Positions 11,034 to 50,119 of a stretch of DNA of 64,000 bases are shown in pieces (position 1 is the first letter of the stretch; every line of letters starts with the position of its first letter). The stretch covers positions 20,982,207 through 21,046,206 of the forward strand of contig OY783208.1 of the NCBI GenBank assembly GCA_963678705.1, given 5' to 3'. The translations under genes were made by a program, and so were the position numbers. This DNA is from Panorpa germanica. Taxonomy: Eukaryota; Arthropoda; Insecta; Mecoptera; Panorpidae. The notes beneath the pieces are model-generated. The model worked only from the letters and a program-made list of their open reading frames with translations. It had not been told where the DNA came from and made no database searches.

Positions 11034-12115
11034 CAGTGGCACCAAAACTACTTGTAGAAGGCTGACTAAAAAGTTTGTCTATTTTGGGAAATTTTTGTTT
11101 ACTATTTTCTCTTTCCTGACGTTGTTTGCGCTTCAATGCACCACTAAGTTTCTTTTTTTTATCCATAATTTTTAATCTCTAATTTAAGCCAAATTATTAT
11201 TGTTAAAAATAATTAGGATTTACTAATTACAAATTATAAGTCGATATAAGAACTGTTTATGATACAAAGAACTGTATATCTCAATGACTATTATGCAATG
11301 AATGTCGTCTCGCAGTGCCTTGGTCCAGCATGTACAAGTGTCTAAATCTATTACGTTTTTTGGAGCGGGCTACTTCAAGCAGAGTAGACGAATGTGCATT
11401 CCAGTGTTGTTTATGTTAAGATTAGACTGAAACCAGAGTAGCTCCAGAGTTGTACTTAGTCTTAGAACGCAATATCGTTAACATTATGTTACAGGAAACA
11501 AGATAAATAATGTAATGCTACGCTACCCCGACAAACAGTTTATATCGATTAAGGTCCAAACACAGTGAGGCAGTCCTTCAGCGCACCGTACTATGTTTTT
11601 ACTTATGTCACTCCTTCTATCTTATCCAGATCAATTATTATGATGTTTTAATAGTAGACCAAAGGAAATATACATCTGCCTTTTCTGTATATTGTTAGCG
11701 ATATTACGCTCTAAGACTCTAAGTACAACCCTGCAGCTAGTTTTGTTTCAGCTTAATCTCAACATAAACAACTCTAGAATGCGTACATCAGCCTGAGAGA
11801 ATTACGTAATAGACTTAGACTCTTGCCTGGTCCATGCTTCTCCCCTCCCTCATGTTCACCGATAAATTTGTACACAAGTGAGTATGAAATACACTCTCAA
11901 TAAAAAAAATTCATTCCCATTTAGAATTTTTGTTATTGTTTATGTTTTTGTTATGAAAATTTTGTATGCATTGTCGGGAATAACTATTTACTAAGAGTAT
12001 TACTTTACGGTGAAACCGTTAAAATATAAATATAAGTTATAAAAGTCCGAGGGCCCACTGAGTTTGGGGGCCCCGGTGCACTGCACCGACTCGCCCATAC
12101 CTAGCTACGCCAGTG
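11034..12115. mobile_element. Non-autonomous hAT-type element with internal inverted repeat
   Basis: It is bounded by a perfect 8-bp target duplication ATGTCAGT (11026-11033 and 12116-12123). It starts CAGTGGC and ends with the complement of CACTGGCGTAGCTAGGTA. The last 60 bases match the right end of 42424-43614, so the two belong to one family. Inside, two arms of about 140 bases (11336-11474 and 11698-11840) form an imperfect inverted repeat. No transposase is present. An 8-bp duplication with a CA-TG end is typical of hAT. Confidence 0.85.
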
Positions 12116-12123
12116 ATGTCAGT

Positions 12124-12868
12124 AGAATACCACTACTTTAATAATAGAGTGTGGCACACTTACCTGACGCCACGTGTATGCAAAGGTGACAGTTATCTGT
12201 TCCGTTTTAATGATGATTACTTTAATTTAATTTGAAAATAAAGTTGCTTTAATAAAAATGTCGGTGAAGTACGCAGTCGATTCGGACTAGAAGTTCAATC
12301 AAAATAAATTCGGTATTAAATCGGTATTAATATAAACAATAACAAAGTTTTAGCCGTAAAAAATACTTCTTTATTACAGAAATTACATTTTTATATACCA
12401 TGGACATAACCTTAACTCATATTATATAAATAAGATGTGCGAAAGTATTTAAATAAAATTTAAAATAAATAATAAAATTAAATCTAAATAATAACAAAAT
12501 TTTAGCCATGATAAATACTTTTTTTTATTTGTATAAGCATTAAGCTTTTGTTACGGCTAAAATTTTGAAATTATTGAATAAATATTCTAGCAAGTGTCAT
12601 ACCATTTTGGAATCCTTATTAATTGCGCCAACTTATAATGTTACTTGACACACTCGCATAGTACTTTTTTTTTCAGTACAGTCACTCAAATTTGGGCGAA
12701 GAATTTATCTTGAATATTTGGTTGGAAAAAAGTGTCAATATCTTCCAAGCAAGAGCAGTTGGCTTTACATTTTAGGCAAGAGTTTACAGAAACATTATTC
12801 AGGATCACATAACAAAACACTTTTTTTTTAAAAGTTAAGATTTGTAGCAACAGGAGTGATTTTTTTTA
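12124..12868. other. Upstream flank of FAS copy 1, no gene recognised
   Basis: AT-rich. The start (about 12150-12170, GTGTGGCACACTTACCTGACG) resembles 49635-49675 upstream of copy 2. A small imperfect palindrome around 12490-12580 centres on ATTTTAGCC. A leader exon for FAS copy 1 may lie in this region but cannot be placed. Confidence 0.4.
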
Positions 12869-12869
12869 A

Positions 12870-13665
12870 ATCAAAAACTTCCCTCGAGTCGTTTTTGAGA
12901 TGCCATACAAAATTCGAACCAAACATATAAAAATATAAGAATACTAGCTTTTACCCCCGTCGCAAGCGACGTCTGTTTTATGTGTGGCTTGAATTTCATG
13001 TCAAAATTTAATTCCATTTTTAAATTGAAATAATAAATAAACTCGTCCTATATTAATTTTACATATAATAACAATTCATTTTTCATACATACTAAGAAAA
13101 TATATTTCTTATATCAAAATAAAAAATACTTTTTTTCAAAATTTGGAATTTTTTTTCGATTAGTAAATTAGTTACCAAGGTTAACCTATACACAAAATTT
13201 CAACTTTCTAGCACAATTTTTACACTCGGAAAATACTGCCCCCCGTGCCCCTAAATATAATTTTGAAATTTTGAATTTTCTTTTATTAATAATATACTTA
13301 ATTATTCTAGAATCCAGAATATGAACTTTCTCCAAAGTTCTCTACCGGGCCCCCGAATTTCTTCAACCCCCCCTTTTTTAATTTTTGAATTTCTAATTTT
13401 TGAGAAACGTAGGCATTGAATACCTTAATACACATGCAAAATTTCAATTTTCTATCTTTTACAAATTAAAAGTAATACAGCAAAAAAGGCTCACTTTTTT
13501 TCCAGTTTTTCCAAAATTACGGGTTTCCAGGAAATTCAGGTCTTTGAATTTATTTTTCTACGAAATAGGCAATTTGCAAAAACATTGACGAAGCCGTTTT
13601 CGCGCTGCCATACAAAATTCAGTACCAAACATATAAAAATATAAACATACAGTTGGAACATTATA
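12870..13665 (+). repeat. Interspersed repeat, family R, copy 1, with a truncated tail of another copy
   Basis: The main copy starts ACTAGCTTTTACCCCCGTCG (about 12943) and ends near CAGTTGGAACATTATA (13665). A short stretch just before it (12885-12940) duplicates the family's 3' tail (CCATACAAAATTC, AAACATATAAAAATATAA), so two units stand head to tail. Other copies, all on the opposite strand, are at 19203-19553, 39188-39889, 45436-46212 and 47286-48004. No coding capacity seen; superfamily unknown. Confidence 0.8.
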
Positions 13666-13711
13666 ATATAGAATATGAAATGTACTAAATAAGGTTTTTT
13701 AATGTATGCAG

Positions 13712-42105
<28,394 letters not shown>

Positions 42106-42209
42106 GTTGTTGTATTTAAGTGTAAGGATTAAAGGATTAACGGAATAAGATGTTGTGTGTCATTAAGGAACATTCAGTTTTTTGGTTTTAATTATTTAAC
42201 TTACTTTAA

Positions 42210-42215
42210 AATAAA
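42210..42215 (+). terminator. Polyadenylation signal of FAS copy 1
   Basis: AATAAA lies about 105 bases after the stop codon, followed by a T/G-rich stretch. It is the first canonical hexamer after the stop. Confidence 0.6.
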
Positions 42216-42423
42216 AAAGATCTGTATTTATTGTAGTCTTTAAGTAATTCCTATTGATTTTTTAATTCTTGAAATTTATATTAGATATTTCACTTTGGCA
42301 TAATTCAAATAACATAATTGAGTTGGGAAACAGTTTATCATGGTTGGATATTTTAAATTTATTAAAATATAAGAAAAAGTTATAGCTATATAGCTTAGAG
42401 ATACAGCTTTTTAAGATAAGAAG

Positions 42424-43614
42424 CAATGGCGTAGCTAGGTAACCAAAGGCCCCGGTGCAAAAGGAAACTAGGGCCCTAACTAAACTGTTTAGGTTTTATC
42501 AAGTCAAAATATATATATATTTCGAAGTTTTATTGCAGATATTGTATTGACTCTATTGGACAATCTAATCAGATTTAGTTTTTTTAGAATGATGTTCGAT
42601 TCGCTAGTGCATTTTGACAGCAGATCCCGACGTTTGATGCTATTTCCGAAAATATAATACAAATCTTACAACGTTGCGAAAAAAATCTTTAATTAGATAC
42701 AAGTGCTAACGGCATCATTTACTATCAAATTTAAATTATGAGTGGCGCAATGTATGTACTCCGCGTTAGATTGGATATCCTTAATATGTTTTTGTACACG
42801 GTTATACACACCGCTCATCACACTGGCTCCATAATAACCTTAATCCACACATTATTTTAAATCAATATTTTTGTCGATAAAAAATGTAGTCACCTGGTTT
42901 ACTAAAACTGCTGCACCATGCTTGAATGCTGCATAAAAGCCTAGAAACGCTTCTTTTACTTCTAAACCAACTGACTATCCATTTTCCGATCTGCAATAGG
43001 GACTTAGGGACTCTATTCCTTAGTCTTGCGAACTATGGTCGTGTTCGAACAGATATGATTTATATGAGCGAAACATTTTACGAATCACTTTTAAAAGTGA
43101 ACTATAATAATAATTAATAATAAAATTCAGGAAATGTACAGGAATACTCTTTTAAAAGTAATTCATAAAATGTTTCACTGATGTAAATCAGATCTGTTCG
43201 ATAACGATCATTGTTCGCAAAACTCAGGAATACAGCCACCGGCTGGTCTATCTTCGATAAATCTAAATCTAAACTGTTCTTTTTATAAAATGAAATAAAA
43301 ACTGTGATTTCTCATAAGCCTCAATGTTAAATTAAAAAATTCAAAGTACAATATATTTTTACTGGTTCTCTGCAGTTTTTCTAAAACTTAACGAGATCAT
43401 TATCCTATTATAATCTACTAATATGCCAAATTTTAGAAAGTATTGAACAGTAACTCTCTGACCGACAGTACTACCTTAAAGTCGTGTTGCAATCTATTTT
43501 ATTTACATTGCAAAGATGGGAGAATTTTTAGCTAATACAATACGAAGCTTGCTGGTCAGGGTCCGAGGGCCCCGGTGCCCAGCACCGACTGGCCCATACC
43601 TAGCTACGCCAGTG
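42424..43614. mobile_element. Non-autonomous hAT-type element downstream of FAS copy 1
   Basis: 1,191 bases with a perfect 8-bp duplication ATAAGAAG (42416-42423 and 43615-43622). Ends are CAATGGCGTAGCTAGGTA and the complement of CACTGGCGTAGCTAGGTA. It shares its right end with 11034-12115. It carries an internal inverted repeat of about 75 bases (43026-43099 and 43148-43221). No transposase. Confidence 0.9.
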
Positions 43615-43622
43615 ATAAGAAG

Positions 43623-44109
43623 TTTGATTTTGGTATTATTGGTATAATTTTATGTTGTTTACTAATTTCATTATTGGTCGAAAACCAGCTTCTAATACGA
43701 CATAATCAATTTAGTCATGATCTAATGTTACCGCTATCTATGATCGAAAACGATTGGCACACTTGCATAGATAACAATAATTTCAAAGCATGGTATTTCC
43801 ATATCTTTAATTTTCTATTCACCCAAAAACATTCTAATTTTGTTTACCCAAATTTATATAACAGATTCACCAAGATTATATAACAGAATTAAATAAAAAA
43901 TTATTCTCCAAAAGTTCAAACTGACTTACCTTCTAGTTAATAAAAACAGCAGTGCAAGATGCTACAACTCTTTTGCGTTTATTAATTTATTTTGAGCGAA
44001 ACAGTAAGAGCAGCAAACGATTCACACACTGTGCTAACAGTAGAGAGCAGATGTACATACCTGCACGCTACTTAAAAAGAATGATTTGCAAGTAATTTTT
44101 AATTAAAAG
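43623..44109. other. Intergenic, nothing recognised
   Basis: AT-rich sequence between the hAT element and the LINE fragment. An open frame here has no recognisable product. Confidence 0.5.
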
Positions 44110-44845
44110 CATTGGAAATAATTTAAAATATGAACAATAATAAAATTTTAAAAATAACGGATTCATTAAGTGTTTTAAAACATTTAAATTCTAATGATCA
44201 CAAAATTAAGGAGATGTATTTCAATATAATAGCTAAAAATAATACCATGAAATTTAAGAGTTTACCAGGACATTGTGGAATAAGATGAAACGAAATTGCG
44301 GATAAATTGGCAAAGAAATCAATAAATTTGGAAATTGAGATGAAAGTGAAATTACCTTCATATGAAATTTTTAATACAAACAAAAAATTAAACTTTAATT
44401 TGAGAAACACAGATTTCATTAACAAAAGTCAGTTAAAAGGAAGAGTTTATTATATGTTACATCCAAATTTAAGTAAGAAGAGATGGTTTAGAAATAAGTC
44501 CCGCAACATTATATCAACTATAATCAGAATCAAAAGTAATCATTGTAAAACTCCAGCTCACCTGTACAAAATTAATATTAAATCTGACGATAGATGTCAA
44601 TGTGGTGAAGAAGGAACTTTGGATCATATTATATTTGAATGCATAAATTATAGTTTAGAAAGATCAAAATTGAATAGTGATATATTAGATGTGATTAAAA
44701 CTATTCCTGTTAATACTAAATATGTGTTAATTGATTTAAAATTAATTAGTGAAATATTTAGAAATTTGTAAAATAGAATTATTAAATGTTAAATATATTT
44801 AAAAAATGTTTGATGGTGGCTATACGCATAAAAGTCAGGGCAAAC
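44110..44845 (+). mobile_element. LINE 3' fragment with RNase H remnant
   Basis: Same family as 15744-16477, extending slightly further 5'. An RNase H active-site-like segment TDSLSVLKHL is followed by GHCGI, a stop at 44285-44287, then NEIADKLAKKS and the CGEEGTLDHIIFEC knuckle. The frame ends at 44769-44771. Coding-defective. Confidence 0.85.
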
Positions 44846-45074
44846 AAAAAAGTTGTCGGATGCACTGTAAAACCGACTGCCTGTGAACGTTTACACTAAA
44901 AGACGTACTTGTAAGGACATATCATTTACTCGTAAAAGTTTTTATTGCTTAACATGTAAATCAAATTGTATATAAACTGTGAACACACTGTTCGAGTTCG
45001 AGTACATTTTAAAGTGTCCAGTTGATCACAGGTGTTTAATACAAGTAAATATTATTTAATTCTTTTTTAATTTA
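44846..45074. other. Intergenic, nothing recognised
   Basis: Short AT-rich stretch between two LINE fragments of opposite orientation. Confidence 0.5.
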
Positions 45075-46389
45075 ATTTATTTAGTTTAGACATTCATATA
45101 TCACAGCCACCAACAACTATTTTTCATATGTACTTTTACATGATATTTATAATTCTATTTTACAATTGTCTAAATATTTAAATAATACACTAATTAGTTT
45201 TGAATCACTTAACAATAATTTAGTATTAACAGGAAAAGTTTTATTCACATCTAATATTTCAATATTGAATTTTGATCTTTGTAGACTATAATTTATGTAT
45301 TCGAATATAATATTATCTAAAGTTCCTTTTTAACCACATTGGCATCTTTTTTGAAAAATGTTCTATTTGGAAAATGCATAATGCATTTCTTACTTCATAG
45401 TGTTAATTCGTAAACATTATTTTCTTCTTCCTATATTATAATGTCCCAGGTGTATATTTATATTCTTATAGTCTTATATGTTTATATGTTTGATTCGAAT
45501 TTTGTATGGTAGATCGAAAACGGCTTCAGGGAAGTTTTTGAAAATTTCCTATTTTGTAGAGAAAAAAATCTAAGACTTTTGGCGCGTCCCCGGATTTTCC
45601 CCTGAATTTCCTGGAAACCCGTAATTTTGGAAAAACTGGTAAAAAAATGGGCACGTTTATGCTAAATAACTTTTTATTCGTGAAAGATAGAAATGTGAAG
45701 TTTTGCATGCGGATTAAGGTATTCAATGCTGACATTTCTCAAAGATTAGGAATTTGAAAATTGAAAAAGTTGAAGAAATTTGGGGGCCCGGTAAGGAACT
45801 TTGGAGAAAGTTCATATCTGGATTCTAGAATAATTAAGTATATTATTAATAAAACAAAATTCAAAATTTTATTTTGGGGCACGGGGGCAGTATTTGCCAA
45901 GAGTAAAAATTGTGCTGGAAAGTTGAAATTTTGTTTATAGGTTATTGGTAACTTATTTATGAATCGAAAAAAAATCCCAAATTTAAAAAAAATGTTGGTC
46001 AATTAACGCATAAATTGAAAATATTTTTTGTTTTGATAAAAAAAAAGAATAATATTTTTTTAGTCAATTTATATGTGTCAATGTATATGTGTGCGAGTTT
46101 ATTATTTAAATTTAAAAATAGAGTTAAATATGAAATGTAATTACGAATTATTTTTTTTGGATTCAAATCATACACGCAAAAGACGTCGCTTTGCGACGGG
46201 GGTAAACTCTAGTGTTATCTAAAGTTCCTTCTTCACCACATTGGCATCTTTTTTGAAAAATGTTCTATTTGGAAAATGCATAATGCTTTTTTTACTTTAT
46301 AGTGTTAATTCGTAAACATTATTTTCTTCTTCTTATATAATAATGTTCCAAGTGTATGTATATATGTTTAGTTGTTTATATGTATATAT
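45075..46389 (-). repeat. LINE fragment plus family R copy 4 in a partial tandem duplication
   Basis: 45075-45435 is an inverted 3' fragment of the same LINE. It is followed by a full family R copy (45436-46212, minus). Then 46213-46389 repeats the end of the LINE fragment and the first bases of R. The repeat offset is 902 bases (45313 against 46215), so a LINE-plus-R unit has been partly duplicated in tandem. Confidence 0.75.
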
Positions 46390-47270
46390 TGTTACAATTT
46401 TCACGGTGGCGACGGCGGAGACATGACGTGTGCTCGTAGCAACTATCCTCTTCAGCTTCTAACACCAAATGATACAAACTTGTAAGGTCGTATAAGGGGA
46501 ATGAAGGGAGTCTGGCTCTGGAACCTTCTAGGACGCCAAATGTACAAGATTTGTATGTGCGAGCGAGGATTAGGGGAAGGGAGATTAGGATTCTCGAACC
46601 TTCTAAATATTCGCCGTAGTACGCCTGCGACTGGGGTTCTTTTAGTTGATTGCCGAGCGGAGCAATTGTTTACACTATTTAGTCGCGTTGTAACTTATTA
46701 AATTAAGAAATAGCCACAATTAAATAATAAGAAGGATTGACACTTTTACAAACTTTATTTATTAACACAAAACAATTACAACTACTTTATAATTATTACA
46801 GTTTAATATTTCACTTAATTATTCATTGCTGGCTGACTTGTTCCCACTGACTCTCTATCTGACTGACTCTTGTTTTCAGACTGACTCGCGACGCGATGCT
46901 TTGCTCCTTTTATATTAGCCGAATACGCAGCAGACTACTTCTGATCATGACACCTCTGACTTTCCAGAATATTCCTATAATTATCCAAATACGCTGTTTG
47001 ACCTTCCGACTATTTCTATGACGTTCCAGTCCATACGCGTAGTATTTGATTCTAGAAAGTTCACTCGTAAACAATAACAGAAGTGCATGGTATGCAGTTG
47101 TTTATGTTATCTCCAGGAACACGCGTATAAGTTATGCGCCAACTAGTAAACAGCTTCGTTATCAAAATGTCTAGATATTTGTACAGGGATGCGCAACCTT
47201 TTCTGCTAATTCCAGTTATTATTTTACAACTATAATTTTTGTATGCTCAGACGCCCGCAAATCCGTAACA
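46390..47270. mobile_element. Candidate solo LTR
   Basis: 881 bases starting TGTTAC and ending GTAACA, a 6-base inverted terminus of LTR type, flanked by AT-only sequence that could include an ATAT duplication. A related copy lies at 38405-38945. No internal retroelement genes adjoin it. LTR status is inferred from the ends and repetition only. Confidence 0.5.
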
Positions 47271-47285
47271 ATATATATATATATA

Positions 47286-48004
47286 TATATAGACAATTCG
47301 TATAGTGGCTTGAAAACGGCTCTTTGCAATTTTTTTAAATACCCTATTTTGTACAGAAAAAATTGCGTCCTCGAATTTTTACCTGAATTTCCCAGAAATC
47401 CATAACTTTGAAAAAATTGGAAAAAAAACGAGTACTTTTTGCTGTATAGCTGGTAATGCGGAAAAGATAAAAAGTTGAAATTTGGATATCTATTACGGTT
47501 TTCAGTGCTAACATTTTTTGACAATAATAAATGTAATCAATTCAGTTGAGAAAATTAGGGGGCCCGGTACGGAAGTTTGGAGAAAGTTCATATTTTGGAT
47601 TGCATAATAAAAAATAAATAAAAATTACAACATGTCATTTGGGGGCACGGGGTTTTTCCGACGGCATAAATTGTGTTAAAAAGTTGAAATTTTGTATATA
47701 GCCTAGATTTTAAAACCAATTTACAAATAGATAATTTTGTTTCCAAATTAAAAGAATTAGGTGGTTAAATAACGTATAAATTTTGAATATTAAAAAAAAT
47801 ATATATTTTGTATTTTATATGAAAAAATTTCTCAAGTTTAAGTCGTTCCATTGCGAACGGACCATAACATCCTTTCATCATTATATTCGAATCAAATATT
47901 TCAATTTAAATGTGTAATTAAAATTTGAAATGAAACTGCGAATTATTTATTTGAATTTAAATAAAATATATAAAACAGATATCGCTTTGCGACGGGGACG
48001 CTAG
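47286..48004 (-). repeat. Interspersed repeat, family R, copy 5
   Basis: Diverged minus-strand copy ending GCGACGGGGACGCTAGTA, directly after an (AT)n run at 47270-47291. Confidence 0.75.
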
Positions 48005-48951
48005 TAGGGATTTAAAATTATAATAAACACACACCTGTAACATTATAAATAAGACAAAGTGCGACAAGGTGTGACAAGCACGGGTTCGTTTGGTGGAATG
48101 ATAATGAAACCTTATCGACGAAAAATGGAAAAATAAATTGTTTGAACAAATAGAGGTATTAAAATCCGTGACATGTATAACATTTAAATTAGTAACATAA
48201 AAAGTATTCTGTTTTCTGAAAAGTATTTTTAAGATACGTATTTTGCATTTTGTATTTAAATACTTTTGAAAAGCATTTGAGCACATCTCTGGTTATATGG
48301 CTATTGATATATGCTGAAAGGCTGTCGCAATGAAAATATTGGCAATATCCTTACGAAGAGTGTATTTTATCCATTAACAGTGTATTTTAAGATACTTATA
48401 GTAAAAGACCATACTTTCGAAATATTAAAGAAACGGAAAATCGACTTTTAGAAAATTCTAGGCCCCCTCTTAAGTCTTTAGGTTAGTTGAATATTTAATT
48501 TGTCGTTCAAAATATTGTCTGTCACGAATAATTTTCTATTTTCGATTTTGTTTGATGTTAAAATTCCTTGACCCTTCGACTGAAATTAAGGAAGAGAACA
48601 CCTGAGCTAAACTATTAAATAATTAAAACTGGTCTTTTATTACAAAATAAGGAAGTATACAGTATAATGTTCTATTTAGTTAAATGAGTTAAATCAAAAT
48701 TAAAATATTTCAGCACAAGAAGAATAAATTTTTTATTACTTTTTCAAAGCATCTAATATTTATTGTTGCTTTTATTTTACTTCCGTCATTAAAAGTTTAT
48801 AATACCTATTACTTAAATTTAATTAACTATGATATTCAATTGCAAAAAAAAAAAAAAACAATCAAGTGTAGTCTAAAAATAAGCATTGATTTTAGAGACT
48901 TTTTAAAATGCGCATTTAATTAAATTCTAATTATTATGCAACTACTTTAAG
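48005..48951. other. Upstream flank of FAS copy 2
   Basis: AT-rich, no gene. About 48790-48930 aligns with 10800-11000 upstream of copy 1, marking ancestral flank carried with the duplication. Confidence 0.5.
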
Positions 48952-49626
48952 GGGTCATATACAGTTACAACGCCCAAAAAAGCGATTTAAACAAAAAAAT
49001 TAGAACACTTTTAATTGTATTTATGTAAAAATGTGTAAGCATATTATGGTAACTTTTAACTGTATTTTAATATTTTTATATTTGCAAAAATAATAATTTA
49101 GAAGCTGCTATAGCTGATCTCCCGAAGTTCCTCTCAAAAAATACATCTTGCGGTGACCACGATATCTCTAGACTCGATCATCAAAAAGGAAAAAACCAAA
49201 CAAATTTCGTTACAGTAATGTATAATCTAGTAATTAATCAAAACAATAAGCAAAATACATTTGACCTACTAGACCAAAATTATGGCCTTAAATTGTTTAT
49301 AAAAAGAAAAGTATCGGTGAGAAGAAATCTTCTATTAATTACTAAAAACACTTAAGCAGCTTGTGCTAAAATTTAAGACTAATCGGTTTACCCGTTTTCG
49401 AGAAATCTTGGTCACCGACCTTAAAAACACAGTTTTCCGAAAACGCTTTTGAAGTTTTAAATTCACTTTATATAGAGTATAAAAGATAATATTTAAACTT
49501 ATATAACTTCGAAAATAATCGCCTGATTGACTTGAAATGTTCTGTGTGTGCACTTAATTATATGTACATTACGAAAATGAAATAAAAAGATTTGATTTTT
49601 TGAAATTATTAACTGTATTTAACCCC
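48952..49626. mobile_element. TTAA-type MITE upstream of FAS copy 2
   Basis: 675 bases between TTAA sites (48948-48951 and 49627-49630). Ends are GGGGTCATATACAGTTA and the complement of GGGGTTAAATACAGTTAA. Internal phrases (CACAGTTTTCCGAAAACGC) resemble 62930-62960 inside the terminal foldback element, so the two are related. Confidence 0.8.
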
Positions 49627-49630
49627 TTAA

Positions 49631-50119
49631 GAATGGGGTGTGGCAAATTGGCACACTTACAAGACGTCAGGTAAAAGTATTTTATAAAAGATGACTTTTA
49701 AAAAAGAAAAGAAAACTTTTTCGGAAAATTTGAACTTTCAACGCCACACTAGAGTTCTTTAGGTACAAATTAGCTTACAAATAACATTAATTTGTACATG
49801 TCAACAAAACCCATAAGATCATTGATTTGCACCCGTGTAAGAAAAGAAATATTTTCTGCCCCTTTTTTAAGTTTAAAATCTGATAAAAGTAGCAGTGGCT
49901 AAGTCTGGTGAATCTGGCTGCAATACGTAGAGACAACAAACGTCATATACCTATGTTCTTCTCACATGACCAATGATCTTTAATGCGTAGTCAAATGATC
50001 GTAATCTTTCTGCCAACGGTTTTATTTAAATGAATCTTTCTCTTCAATATAAAAATGTATACAAGATGTTTAATTTTAATTTTAAATGAAAAGTACTTAA
50101 TTTCTTTTAACGTATGCAG
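49631..50119. other. Proximal upstream region of FAS copy 2
   Basis: No coding sequence. It ends in the acceptor CGTATGCAG at 50111-50119. A leader exon is expected upstream but is not identified. Confidence 0.45.
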
